64,000 nucleotides of DNA. It comes from Halomonas sp. THAF5a. Lineage in GTDB: Bacteria > Pseudomonadota > Gammaproteobacteria > Pseudomonadales > Halomonadaceae. This document shows positions 6,340 through 14,715 of this stretch, piece by piece. Below the pieces are notes generated by a model that saw nothing but the letters and a program-made list of their open reading frames with translations, was not told the DNA's origin and searched no databases. Every line of letters starts with the position of its first letter. Positions within the stretch are counted from its first letter, which is position 1. Position numbers and translations under genes: made by a program. The DNA is taken from assembly GCF_009363755.1 (NCBI RefSeq), contig NZ_CP045417.1:1798001-1862000 (forward strand). The letters run 5' to 3'.

Positions 6340-9195
6340 TCAGCTTGCCTTCTCGATGCGACACAGGGTGCACTTGGTTTCCTGCATCTGGGTCACCGAG
6401 TCATAGCCGTAGGTGGTGGCGGTGTTGGCCGCTTCGCCGAGCACGTAGGGGGCCGAGCCTTTCGGGTAGCGGTCGTGCAGGCTCTCGCCCTGGAACATGC
6501 CGCCGAAGTGGAAGGGCATGAAGACCACCTCCGGGGCCACCCGCGGGGTCACCAGCGCCTTGACCTTCACGCGGCCGCCCTCGGCGCCCTCGACCCACAC
6601 CATGTCGCCCTCGGCGATGGCCAGGTCGTTGGCGAGCGCCGGATGGATCTCGACGAACATCTCCTGCTGCAGCTCAGCCAGCCAGGACATCGAGCGCGTC
6701 TCCTCGCCGCCGCCCTCGTACTCCACCAGGCGCCCGGAGGTGAGGATGATCGGGTACTCCCCGGTCACGTCCTGCTCCTGGATGCTTTGGTAGAGCGTCG
6801 GCAGTCGGTAGTGGGAGGTCACGTCCGGCCAGGTCGGGTAGTCCTTCACCAGGTCGCGGCGGCTGGTATAGAGCGGCTCGCGGTGCTTGGGGATGGGGTC
6901 GGGGAAGGTCCAGACGTTGCAGCGCGCCTTGGCGTTGCCGAAGGGGGCGCACTCGTGGGCGATGGCCACGCGCTGGATGCCGCCCGAGAGGTCGGTCTTC
7001 CAGTTCTTGCCCTCGGCCGCGGACTTCTCGGCCTCGGTCAGGTCGTCCCACCAGCCCAGGTCCTTGAGCATGGCGTCGGTGAACTCGGGGTAGCCGTCCT
7101 CGAGCTCGGAGCCGTCGCTGAAGACGCCGTCGGCCAGCAGGTTCTCGCCGTCGCGCTCGATGCCGAAGCGGGCGCGGAAGGTGAGGCCGCCTTCGGAGAC
7201 CTTCTTGCTGGTGTCGTAGAGGATCGGGGTGCCGGGATGACCCATCTCGGCGGTGCCCCAACAGGGCCAGGGCAGGCCGTAGTAGTCGCCGTCGGCGGGC
7301 CCGCCCTCGGCCTTGAGGTCGCGGAAGCTGAAGGTGTGCCAGTTCTGCTGGTGGGCCTTCAGGCGCTCGGGGCTCTGGCCGGTGTAGCCCACGGTCCACA
7401 TGCCGGCGTTGAACTCCCGGGTCAGGTCCTCGATCACCGGTTCGGTGCCCTCGACCCGGATGTTCTTGAACAGCTCGTCGCTGAAGCCGAGCTTGCGCGA
7501 CAGCAGGTACATGATCTCGTGGTCGGGCTTGGACTCGAAGAGCGGCTCGATCACCCGGTCGCGCCACTGGATGGAGCGGTTGGTGGCGGTGACGCTGCCG
7601 GTGGTCTCGAACTGGGTGGCCGCCGGCAGCAGGTAGACGCCGTCCTGGCGGTCGTGCATGACCCCCGCCACGGTGGGATAGGGGTCCACGATGACCATCA
7701 TCTCGAGCTGCTGCATGGCCTTGCGCATCTCGGGCCCGCGGGTCTGGGAGTTGACCGCGTGGCCCCAGTAGAACATCGCCTTGAGGCGGGTGCGCTGGGA
7801 GATGTCCTCCTCCTCCTCGAGGACGCCATCGACCCAGCGCGAGACGGTGATGCCGCTTGAGTGCATCGGCTTGCCGTCGGCGTACTCGGTCTGGTCGAAG
7901 CGGCCCTGGAGCCACTCGTAGTCGAGGTCCCAGACCCGGGCCCAGTGCTTCCAGGCGCCCTCGGAGAGGCCGTAGTAGCCGGGCAGCGAGTGGGACATCA
8001 GGCCGAGGTCGGTGGCGCCCTGGACGTTGTCGTGGCCGCGGAAGATGTTGGCCCCGCCGCCGGACTTGCCGATGTTCCCGAGCGCCAGCTCCAGGATGCA
8101 GTAGGCCCGGGTGTTGTTGTTGCCGGTGGTGTGCTGGGTGCCGCCCATGCACCAGACGATGCAGCCCGGACGGTTCTCGGCCAGCTGGCGGGCGGTGTCG
8201 CGCATGGTCGCTTCCGGCACCCCGGTGATGTTCTCCACCACGTCCGGCGAGAAGGCCGCGACCTCCGCGCGCACCTGGTTCATGGCATAGACCCGCTGCT
8301 CGACGTACTGGCGATCCTCCCAGCCGTTCTCGAAGATGTGCCACAAGAGGCCCCAGATGAAGGCCACGTCGGAGCCGGGGCGGATGCGCACGTAGTGGTC
8401 GGCCTTGGCGGCGGTGCGGGTGAAGCGCGGGTCGACGACGATGATCTCGGCCTGGCTGCGCTCCTTGGCCAGCAGGATGTGCTGCATGGCGACGGGGTGC
8501 GCCTCGGAGGGGTTCGAGCCGATGAACATGATCGACCGGCTGTTCTGGATGTCGTTGAGCGAGTTGGTCATCGCCCCGTAGCCCCAGGTATTGGCGACCC
8601 CGGCCACGGTGGTGGAGTGGCAGATGCGCGCCTGATGGTCGGTATTGTTGGTACCGGCCAGGGCGGCGAACTTGCGCATCAGGTAGGCCTGCTCGTTGTT
8701 GAACTTGGCCGAGCCGAGCCAGTAGATGCTGTCGGGGCCGTGCTGCTCCGTCAGCGCGAGCACCTTGTCGCCGATCTCCTCGATGGCGTCCTCCCAGCTC
8801 AGGCGCTGCCACTCGCCGCCGACCAGCTTCATCGGGTACTTGAGGCGCCGGCTGGAGTGGCCGTGCTGGCGCAGCGAGGCGCCCTTGGCGCAGTGGGCGC
8901 CGCGGTTGATGGGGTGGTCGAAGGCCGGCTCCTGCTTGGTCCAGACGCCCTCCTGCACCTCGGCATAGACGCCGCAGCCCACCGAGCAGTGGGAGCAGAC
9001 GGTCCGCTTCGTCTCCACCGGGGCATCGGACCAGGCGGTCTTTTCGGCGGCCTCGGCGCGCTGCATCATCGGCGCGCCCATGAAGCCGGCGGCGGCCAGC
9101 CCGCCGGTGGTGGCGCCGCTGCGCTTGAGGAACTGGCGGCGGGAAATGCCCAGCCCGGCGGCCCTCGGCGACTCGGATTTGGGTGTCAAACGCAT
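6340..9195 (-). CDS. fdhA: Formate dehydrogenase molybdenum (alpha) subunit, TAT-exported, Cys type
   Basis: 951 aa molybdopterin oxidoreductase that oxidises formate to CO2. The N-terminus carries a twin-arginine signal SRRQFLK (residues 18-24), so the enzyme faces the periplasm. A 4Fe-4S group follows (Cys67, Cys70, Cys74, Cys102). At residue 192, in ARICHSTTVAG, the molybdenum ligand is cysteine, where E. coli FdnG/FdoG have selenocysteine; His193 of the active site is present. C-terminal MGD-binding segments (ILTSGRLVEYEG, AEGDMVWVEG) are intact. It is the main gene of the locus, just downstream of the small TAT protein and TorD-like chaperone. Confidence 0.95.
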   Translation of the reverse strand: MRLTPKSESPRAAGLGISRRQFLKRSGATTGGLAAAGFMGAPMMQRAEAAEKTAWSDAPVETKRTVCSHCSVGCGVYAEVQEGVWTKQEPAFDHPINRGAHCAKGASLRQHGHSSRRLKYPMKLVGGEWQRLSWEDAIEEIGDKVLALTEQHGPDSIYWLGSAKFNNEQAYLMRKFAALAGTNNTDHQARICHSTTVAGVANTWGYGAMTNSLNDIQNSRSIMFIGSNPSEAHPVAMQHILLAKERSQAEIIVVDPRFTRTAAKADHYVRIRPGSDVAFIWGLLWHIFENGWEDRQYVEQRVYAMNQVRAEVAAFSPDVVENITGVPEATMRDTARQLAENRPGCIVWCMGGTQHTTGNNNTRAYCILELALGNIGKSGGGANIFRGHDNVQGATDLGLMSHSLPGYYGLSEGAWKHWARVWDLDYEWLQGRFDQTEYADGKPMHSSGITVSRWVDGVLEEEEDISQRTRLKAMFYWGHAVNSQTRGPEMRKAMQQLEMMVIVDPYPTVAGVMHDRQDGVYLLPAATQFETTGSVTATNRSIQWRDRVIEPLFESKPDHEIMYLLSRKLGFSDELFKNIRVEGTEPVIEDLTREFNAGMWTVGYTGQSPERLKAHQQNWHTFSFRDLKAEGGPADGDYYGLPWPCWGTAEMGHPGTPILYDTSKKVSEGGLTFRARFGIERDGENLLADGVFSDGSELEDGYPEFTDAMLKDLGWWDDLTEAEKSAAEGKNWKTDLSGGIQRVAIAHECAPFGNAKARCNVWTFPDPIPKHREPLYTSRRDLVKDYPTWPDVTSHYRLPTLYQSIQEQDVTGEYPIILTSGRLVEYEGGGEETRSMSWLAELQQEMFVEIHPALANDLAIAEGDMVWVEGAEGGRVKVKALVTPRVAPEVVFMPFHFGGMFQGESLHDRYPKGSAPYVLGEAANTATTYGYDSVTQMQETKCTLCRIEKAS

Positions 9196-9219
9196 GGCTG
9201 CTCTCCTGGCTCGGGGCCG

Positions 9220-9423
9220 TCAATCACGCAGGGTGGCGTAGAAGGCACGGATGTGGGGCGTCTCCCGGTACTCGCGGGAGGGCTCGGCCTGCGGGGCCTC
9301 GGCCCTGGTCTCGGCCTGGGCCAGGGTGACGTGACCGACCGCGGCAGCCGCGCCGGCGGCCGCGGTGCCGGCGCCAAGGGTCATGAGGAAGCGCCGGCGC
9401 TGCGGGTTGCGTGTGCTGGACAT
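9220..9423 (-). CDS. Small formate dehydrogenase-region TAT-signal protein
   Basis: 67 aa. The N-terminal half is a twin-arginine signal (QRRRFLMTLGAG then an Ala-rich core); the rest is a short hydrophilic tail containing SREYRETPHIRAFYATLRD. This matches the known family of tiny TAT-targeted proteins found only beside formate dehydrogenase operons. Its role is not established; a helper in assembly or export of FdhAB is a reasonable inference from the fixed location. It lies 24 bp upstream of fdhA. Confidence 0.85.
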   Translation of the reverse strand: MSSTRNPQRRRFLMTLGAGTAAAGAAAAVGHVTLAQAETRAEAPQAEPSREYRETPHIRAFYATLRD

Positions 9424-9502
9424 GTGGGTCTCTCCTGTCTCTCGCTGTCGCGGGCCCTGACGGGCTCTATCGTTATGGGGCTGTCACGGTGGTCGCGCGA
9501 CG

Positions 9503-10105
9503 TCAGGGTTCGACGATGCGCACCGGATCCTGCTGTGCCTCGGCCTCGAGGCACCGGGCCTCCTGCTCGAGGAAGGCCTGGCCGAGTCGGCCCAGGCACG
9601 CCTGGAAGGGGGTGTCGACCCGGCCGAGATCGGCCAGGCACTCCGCCGCCCAGGGGGCGAGGTGGTCCATGAAGAAGCGCGCCTCGTCCGGCGCGCGGGC
9701 CTCGATCAGCATCGCCATCACCTCCGCCAGCGCGGCGAGGTGATCCTCGGGATCGTGGCTGTGCTCGGCGCGCTGGAAGCCCAGCGCCTTGAGGTCCCGG
9801 CGCAGCGCGACCAGCGCCGCGTCCATCAGCTCGCCGTTGCGGTACCAAGAGGCGTAGGGGGTAACGTCGCCCTGGACCACCCCGACCAGGTGGCGGAAAT
9901 GGGCGCGGGCCTGGGCCTCGGCGGTGGTCTCGCGCGCCGCGACGACAAGCCCCGCCCAGCGCTCGGCGAGCAGGCTGCCGTCGGCCTCGACCTCGAGCCC
10001 CGCCAGCCAGTCCAGGAGCTCGGCATCGGGGGCCTCGCGCAGCAGCCGGGCCAGCAGCCGGTAGACGTCGGCGCGCAGCGCATCGCTCTCGTTCAGCTCG
10101 TTCAT
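9503..10105 (-). CDS. TorD/DmsD-family molybdoenzyme maturation chaperone
   Basis: 200 aa all-helical protein. Family features are seen: N-terminal YRLLARLLREAP, the central PYASWYRNGELM, and the later EDHLAALAEVMAMLIE and FFMDHLAPW segments. TorD-family chaperones bind TAT signal peptides of molybdoenzymes and hold them until cofactor is loaded. Here the client is very probably FdhA, encoded two genes downstream. It starts 5 bp after the ferredoxin gene. Confidence 0.9.
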   Translation of the reverse strand: MNELNESDALRADVYRLLARLLREAPDAELLDWLAGLEVEADGSLLAERWAGLVVAARETTAEAQARAHFRHLVGVVQGDVTPYASWYRNGELMDAALVALRRDLKALGFQRAEHSHDPEDHLAALAEVMAMLIEARAPDEARFFMDHLAPWAAECLADLGRVDTPFQACLGRLGQAFLEQEARCLEAEAQQDPVRIVEP

Positions 10106-10109
10106 GCGA

Positions 10110-11825
10110 TCACACCCTCAGCTGCGATTCGGGGTTGCGGGCCATCTCCTGCCAGACGTCCTTGACGCGGCAGTCCTCGCACATCTCCAGGCGGGCCAGG
10201 GCGTCGCCGGCGAAGTAGGGGTGGTCGGCGAGCTTGGCCTTGAGGGTCTCGACGGTGCTCACGGTGGCGAAGGGCTTGCCGCAGTGGCGGCAGGGGAAGG
10301 CTTCCTCCTCGTGGCGCACCTGGCGCTCGCTGCGCGCCGCATCGGCCAGGAAGCCGGGATGCAGGGTGATCGCCTGCTCCGGGCAGGCCTCGGCGCAGAG
10401 CCCGCACTGCACGCAGTCGGCCTCGCGGAAGCTCAGCCTCGGGCTCGTGTCGCCGGCGGCCAGCGCCGGGGTCGGGCAGTTGGAGACGCAGGCCATGCAC
10501 AGGGTGCAGGCGTCGCGGTCGACCGCGATATCGCCATAGGCGGCGCCGGCCGGCAGGCGGTGGCGCCGGCCGTCCGGAGCGCCCAGGCGCGCCAGGTGCT
10601 CCAGCACGACGTTGAGCCGGGTGCGCTTGTCGGTGCCGTCCAGCACCGGCGGCGTCTGCGTCAGCGGCGGCTCGACCGGCAGGGCATCGCGGCCGGCCGC
10701 GTCGCCGGCCTCGAGGCGCGCGATCCGCGTCGGCGCGTGGCCGAGGGCGGTCAGCAGGGCGCGGGCCTGGGCGAGCTGGTCGTCGATGAAGCGGGTCAGT
10801 CGCTCGGGCATATGGGGGTGGGACTGGAGGCGCACCTCGGCGGCGCCGGCGGCCAGGGCGGTCAGCCACTGGTCGTGACCGGCGGCGCCCAGCTCCTCGA
10901 GGGGCACGTCGATCACGTGGCCCGCCGACTCGCCCTCGGCCTCGAGGTCGCTCGCCTCGGCGAAGCGCACCACCGGCGCGGTGCCGCCGGCCTCGCGATA
11001 GGCCGCGAGCCAGCCCAGCAGGGTATCCTGCTGGCGGGCGCTCTCCGGCAGGCGGAACTGGATGGCGCCGGTGGGACAGGCGCTGCTGCAGCTGCCGACG
11101 CCGTGGCAGCGGAAGGGGTCGATCTCGATCCACGCCTCGATGCGGCCCTGATGACTCGCGACGGCATCGGCGGGGCAGACCTCCAGGCAGCGGGTGCAGC
11201 CCGTGTTGCCGCTGCTGGCGTGGGCGCAGAGGTCGTTGTCGATCTGGAAGTAGCGCGGCTTGTCGAACTCGCCGACCAGCCCGGCGAGGGCGTCGAGGCG
11301 CGCGTCGCGCTCCGGGTCCTGCCAGTCCAGGGCGACGTAGCCCGGCGGGGGCAGCTCGAGGGCGAGGACGGGCGTGGCGCCGAGATCGAGGACCAGGTCG
11401 AAGTGCGCGCGTCCGGCGAGCGCCCGGGCGAGATCCAGCGCGCCGCCGTCGCCGGGCACCCGGGCAATGAAGTGCCCCAGGTAGCCCTCGAGGGTCAGCG
11501 CTCGCGCCTGGGCACGCGACAGCGTCTGGCAGTCGAGGGCGGCGGACTCGGCGAGCAGGGCCTGCTGCTCCGCGGTGCTGCCACCGTCATCCTCGAGGGG
11601 CTCGGTGACGGCGAGGGTGGGCGCCGGGAGCCCCCGTGCCTGGAGGGCCAGGGCCCCGCGCCGGACATCGCGTTCGTTGCCGAGGATCAGGGCGTGGCCG
11701 TCGCTCTGGTAGCTGACGCGGGCGGGGCTCAGGTTGACGGGCCAGGAGACGCGGCGCCGGGCGGCCTCCCTGGCGCGGCGGTTGCGGTCGTCATCGACCG
11801 GCATCAGTTCGATGTGCTGGTTCAT
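10110..11825 (-). CDS. Multi-cluster ferredoxin-type protein of the formate dehydrogenase locus
   Basis: 571 aa soluble protein with no signal or membrane segment. Four Cys-rich 4Fe-4S groups are visible: CTRCLEVCPADAV (~219), CHGVGSCSSACP (~255), CTLCMACVSNCP (~430) and CVQCGLCAEACP (~462). Near the C-terminus there are two further pairs, CRHC (~508) and CEDC (~550), which look like a zinc or rubredoxin-type site. A hydrophobic Rossmann-like N-terminal third (residues 40-190) has no motif I can name. It is probably a cytoplasmic electron carrier or assembly factor for FDH. The function is inferred from gene order only. Confidence 0.8.
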   Translation of the reverse strand: MNQHIELMPVDDDRNRRAREAARRRVSWPVNLSPARVSYQSDGHALILGNERDVRRGALALQARGLPAPTLAVTEPLEDDGGSTAEQQALLAESAALDCQTLSRAQARALTLEGYLGHFIARVPGDGGALDLARALAGRAHFDLVLDLGATPVLALELPPPGYVALDWQDPERDARLDALAGLVGEFDKPRYFQIDNDLCAHASSGNTGCTRCLEVCPADAVASHQGRIEAWIEIDPFRCHGVGSCSSACPTGAIQFRLPESARQQDTLLGWLAAYREAGGTAPVVRFAEASDLEAEGESAGHVIDVPLEELGAAGHDQWLTALAAGAAEVRLQSHPHMPERLTRFIDDQLAQARALLTALGHAPTRIARLEAGDAAGRDALPVEPPLTQTPPVLDGTDKRTRLNVVLEHLARLGAPDGRRHRLPAGAAYGDIAVDRDACTLCMACVSNCPTPALAAGDTSPRLSFREADCVQCGLCAEACPEQAITLHPGFLADAARSERQVRHEEEAFPCRHCGKPFATVSTVETLKAKLADHPYFAGDALARLEMCEDCRVKDVWQEMARNPESQLRV

Positions 11826-11929
11826 GCGGTCTCACGGTTGCGTGCGTGCGGTAGGCGTCTTGTCATTGTTCTGTGCCTCAGATCAGTCTTGGTCGATTAC
11901 GCGGCGGGCGCAAACGCTGCCTTGGTCTA

Positions 11930-11948
11930 ATGCATGGGAGGGATGCAT
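11930..11948. repeat. ATGCAT pair upstream of the ferredoxin gene
   Basis: Two self-palindromic ATGCAT hexamers (11930-11935 and 11943-11948) are separated by GGGAGGG, in the 185-bp gap between DUF3306 and the ferredoxin gene. They could be a half-site pair for a regulator, or chance. No convincing promoter hexamers were seen in this gap. Confidence 0.3.
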
Positions 11949-12010
11949 CACCCCGATAGGCCGGATCAATGGCGCGATGGGGCCAGCGGGCCTCGGCGCC
12001 GTCGCGGCCG

Positions 12011-12568
12011 TCATTCCCGGCGCTCATCGTCAGGCGCCTCGGCCTCGTGGGCGATATCGGCGTCCGGGGCGGGATCGGACGCCTGCGGCGCTGGCTCGCG
12101 AGCGTCCTGGTCGTCGCCGTCCGTAGCCCGCGATGCGACCTGCTCCGGCGCCTCGTCACCCGGCACCTCGTCGTCGCCCTCGGCCTCTCGGCGGGTCCAC
12201 TGGCGCAGCCGCTCAGCCACGTCCTCGGCGAGTGGCTTGAGCTTCTCGCGGAAATCGTCGTCGTAGTCGTCGAGGCCGTCGCGCACGCCGTAGTGGCTGG
12301 CGGCGAAGAGGCGACGCAAGGCGCGCCGGCGAAGCCCCGCGCTGACGCCGGAGGCCAGGTAGGCCTTGATGTCGCTGCCGGGAGGCAGGGTGTCCGGGTC
12401 GGGCAGGGTGTGATCGAGGCTGCCCGGCTCGGGCTCTCCGTCGGCCGTCTCCGGGGCCGCGTTCAGTGGCGCATGCGTCGCCTCTCCGGGCACGGCGGCC
12501 TCGGGCTCGGGCGGGGTCTCCTCCGTCTCGCCGCGCTTGCGACGCGACCAGCGTTCCAGGCGGCTCAC
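12011..12568 (-). CDS. DUF3306 domain protein
   Basis: 185 aa acidic protein beginning MSRLERWSRRKRGE, the signature opening of DUF3306. The middle holds the family core SDIKAYLASGVSAGLRRRALRRLFAASHY followed by YDDDFREKLKPLAEDV; both flanks are low-complexity and Glu/Asp/Ala/Pro-rich. The start is GTG at 12568, which overlaps the DUF3305 stop (GTGA) and begins with the family signature; longer upstream readings are out of frame with DUF3305. Function unknown. DUF3305/DUF3306 pairs accompany formate dehydrogenase clusters in many proteobacteria, suggesting a maturation role. Confidence 0.85.
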   Translation of the reverse strand: MSRLERWSRRKRGETEETPPEPEAAVPGEATHAPLNAAPETADGEPEPGSLDHTLPDPDTLPPGSDIKAYLASGVSAGLRRRALRRLFAASHYGVRDGLDDYDDDFREKLKPLAEDVAERLRQWTRREAEGDDEVPGDEAPEQVASRATDGDDQDAREPAPQASDPAPDADIAHEAEAPDDERRE

Positions 12569-12996
12569 GACTCGGCCTCCCGGGCGCGTCCGGCGCCCTG
12601 GCGCTTCTTCTTGCGCCCCTCCTCGGGCGCCTCGCCGTGGTGGGCGAGGTAGGCCTCGAGCCAGGCCTGCAGGGCCAGCGGCATGTCGACCTCGAGCACC
12701 CGATGCTCGCCGTCGAGCCAGCCCGCGGCGACGTCCTGGCTGGCGGTGATGGCATCGGGGTGGGGCGTCCCGTCCGCCTCGCCGGCGCGTACGAACAGGC
12801 GCGGAGTGCGGCTGGTCAGGTTGAAGCGGTAGGCGGCGCGCTCCGTCATGTAGAGCTGCAGGTCCAGCCGGCAGGGTCCGGCATCGCCGGGCGCGAGGTT
12901 CGCGATGCGCCAGCGGGTCGTGGCAAAGCCCTTGACGGTGACCGGCTCGCCGACGATCTCGAAGCTCAGGGGGCGGGTGCTGCTGTTCGACGCCAT
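12565..12996 (-). CDS. DUF3305 domain protein
   Basis: 143 aa protein of the DUF3305 family: VTVKGFATTRWRIANLAPG near the N-terminus, DLQLYMTERAAYRFNLTSRTPRLFV in the middle, and VLEVDMPLALQAWLEAYLAHHGE before a Lys/Arg-rich tail. Compact, mostly beta, no signal peptide. Function unknown. It is the first gene of the fdh operon, just downstream of the promoter at 13084-13112, and overlaps DUF3306 by four bases. Confidence 0.85.
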   Translation of the reverse strand: MASNSSTRPLSFEIVGEPVTVKGFATTRWRIANLAPGDAGPCRLDLQLYMTERAAYRFNLTSRTPRLFVRAGEADGTPHPDAITASQDVAAGWLDGEHRVLEVDMPLALQAWLEAYLAHHGEAPEEGRKKKRQGAGRAREAES

Positions 12997-13059
12997 GGGT
13001 CAGTCTCTCCGGAGACAGGCGGGGGGAGGGGCGCGCGTCACGCGTCGCGACGAGTGCCG

Positions 13060-13072
13060 ATGTGGTCCACAT
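13060..13072. promoter_or_regulatory. Operator-like dyad ATGTGG-T-CCACAT
   Basis: A perfect 6-bp inverted repeat with a one-base centre. It sits just downstream of the predicted start point of the fdh operon promoter and 64 bp before the DUF3305 start codon, a position suited to a repressor. No known consensus was recognised. Confidence 0.45.
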
Positions 13073-13083
13073 TAAAGAAAAAT

Positions 13084-13112
13084 CTGATATGAATGACACT
13101 GATCCGAGTCAA
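13084..13112 (-). promoter_or_regulatory. Predicted sigma70 promoter of the DUF3305-fdh operon
   Basis: Minus-strand -35 TTGACT (13107-13112) and -10 TATCAG (13084-13089) are separated by exactly 17 bp. They lie in the divergent region between DUF3305 and fdhD, in an AT-richer patch than the flanks. Predicted from sequence only. Confidence 0.5.
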
Positions 13113-13201
13113 CGAATCAGAGCCACCGCCCCTCACACAGTAAAGACAGCGTGGGGCCCGAGTGCCATCATCGAAGATCAACGTTCTGTCGAGGAGCCGT
13201 G

Positions 13202-14047
13202 ATGCACGACATCAGCCTGAGCCGGGCGCGCCTGCCCGCTACCCTGGAGATCGAGGTGCTCGACGAGTTCGGTGAGGCGAGGCCCCAGGCGATCGCCGCG
13301 GAGCGCGCGCTGACCGTCTACCTGAACAAGCGTGAGATCGTCACGCTGATGACCCTCGGGGCCGACCCGGAGGCGCTGGTGGTGGGCTATCTGCGCAACC
13401 AGGGGCTGCTCGGCGAGGCCCGGGACCTGCAGGCGGTTCACGTGGACTGGGAGGTCGAGGCGGCGGCGGTGGTGACCCGACGCCTGCCGGACGACCTGGA
13501 GGAGCGCCTGGGACAGCGCACCGTGACCACCGGATGCGGCCAGGGGACGGTGTTCGGCCGGTTGCTCGAGGCGACCGCGCTGCGCCCGCTGCCGGCCACG
13601 GTGTTGCGCCAGTCGGTGCTCTATCGGCTGCTGGACCACCTCGGTGCCTACAACGAGACCTACCGCAGTGCCGGCGCCGTGCACGGCTGCGCGCTGTGTC
13701 GCCAGGCGGCGGTGCTGGACTTCGTCGAGGACGTGGGGCGCCACAACGCGGTGGATACCCTGGCAGGGCGCCAGTGGCTGGCCGAGGCCGACAGCGGTGA
13801 CGCGGATATCTTCTACACCACCGGGCGGCTCACCTCGGAGATGGTGCTGAAGGTCGCGCAGATGGGCATCGGCGTGCTGGTGTCACGCTCGGGCGTGACC
13901 CAGAAGGGCGTGGAGCTGGCCGAGCGCTTCGGCGTGCTGCTGATCGCCCGGGCCAAGGGCCGTCACTTCCAGGCCATCCACGGGGCGGGGCGGCTCGAGC
14001 TCGACGCCATGCCGACCCGCCGCCCGGGGGATCGGGCGCGCGCCTGA
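13202..14047 (+). CDS. fdhD: Formate dehydrogenase accessory sulfurtransferase FdhD
   Basis: 281 aa FdhD. FdhD passes sulfur from IscS to the molybdenum cofactor and is needed for active formate dehydrogenase. The functional Cys-x-x-Cys loop is seen as GCALC; the substrate-binding pattern VEDVGRHNAVDTLAG and the later TTGRLTSEMVLKVAQMGI are family hallmarks. The ATG at 13202 was chosen because GAGGAGCC lies directly upstream and it gives the family length. It is divergent from the fdh operon, so the enzyme and its sulfurase are probably regulated from one intergenic region. Confidence 0.95.
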   Translation: MHDISLSRARLPATLEIEVLDEFGEARPQAIAAERALTVYLNKREIVTLMTLGADPEALVVGYLRNQGLLGEARDLQAVHVDWEVEAAAVVTRRLPDDLEERLGQRTVTTGCGQGTVFGRLLEATALRPLPATVLRQSVLYRLLDHLGAYNETYRSAGAVHGCALCRQAAVLDFVEDVGRHNAVDTLAGRQWLAEADSGDADIFYTTGRLTSEMVLKVAQMGIGVLVSRSGVTQKGVELAERFGVLLIARAKGRHFQAIHGAGRLELDAMPTRRPGDRARA

Positions 14048-14066
14048 GGCGCCGGGGGAGCCTCAG
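14044..14066. terminator. Convergent hairpin between fdhD and the XRE regulator
   Basis: CTGAGGC (14044-14050) pairs with GCCTCAG (14060-14066) over a 9-base G-rich loop that includes the fdhD stop region. It could terminate either strand; no clear T-run. Confidence 0.4.
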
Positions 14067-14695
14067 GGCGTGCCGTCGCCCCGGGTGCAGACCGACAGCA
14101 CCACGGCATCGGCCTCGCTGACCGACACCAGGGCGTGGCCCATGGCGCTGTCGAAGTAGATGCTGTCGCCGTCGACGAGGGTCAGCGGCTCGTAGTACTC
14201 GGTATAGAGGCGGATCTCGCCCTCGAGCACCATCAGGAACTCCTCGCCGTCGTGGCGCACCCACTCGGTGAACTCCTCGAAGGCGCGGGCCCGCACGATG
14301 GTCTTGAAGGGGATCATGCGCTTCTGGGCGAGCTCGCAGCTGAGCAGCTCGTGTTCGTAGGTCGGGGTGGGGTGGCGCTCGCCGTGGCCGCGGCGCGTCA
14401 GGTCCCGCCGCCCCATGGTGCGGGTCCGGACCTTGGGCGGCGAGAGCAGCTGGGGCAGGTCGATGCCGAGGCCGTCGATCAGCTTCTGCACCGCGGAGAA
14501 GGTCGGTGAGATCTGGTCGTTCTCGATCTTGGAGAGCGTCGAGCGGGCAAGCCCGGTGCGCTGGCTGACGTCTTCCAGGGTCCACTGGTTGGCCAGGCGG
14601 ATCTCCTTGACGCGCTCGCCCAGGCGTAGCGGTTCGACGAAGGGCTTGCGGCCGGCGGCGATGCGCAGGGCGGCGCCCTGATCGGTGGTGGTCAT
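14063..14695 (-). CDS. XRE-family transcriptional regulator with cupin sensor domain
   Basis: 210 aa. An HTH_3 DNA-binding domain spans about residues 25-80 (LGERVKEIRLANQWTLEDVSQRTGLARSTLSKIEN), and a C-terminal cupin fills about residues 130-205 (DGEEFLMVLEGEIRLYTEYY, VDGDSIYFDSAMGHAL). XRE-cupin regulators usually control transport or catabolism of amines, amino acids or similar small molecules, which bind the cupin. The ATG at 14695 (MTTTDQG) was chosen over the longer proline-rich reading. Its promoter contains a perfect palindrome, suggesting autoregulation. The target is not evident; it lies downstream of the HDAC-like gene on the same strand. Confidence 0.88.
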   Translation of the reverse strand: MTTTDQGAALRIAAGRKPFVEPLRLGERVKEIRLANQWTLEDVSQRTGLARSTLSKIENDQISPTFSAVQKLIDGLGIDLPQLLSPPKVRTRTMGRRDLTRRGHGERHPTPTYEHELLSCELAQKRMIPFKTIVRARAFEEFTEWVRHDGEEFLMVLEGEIRLYTEYYEPLTLVDGDSIYFDSAMGHALVSVSEADAVVLSVCTRGDGTP

Positions 14696-14715
14696 GCGCG
14701 GATCACTGTCCTTGT

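Noticed and set aside
6124..7860. Long plus-strand open frame antisense to fdhA
   Set aside because: Its product shows no domain, and the minus-strand protein is a full-length formate dehydrogenase.
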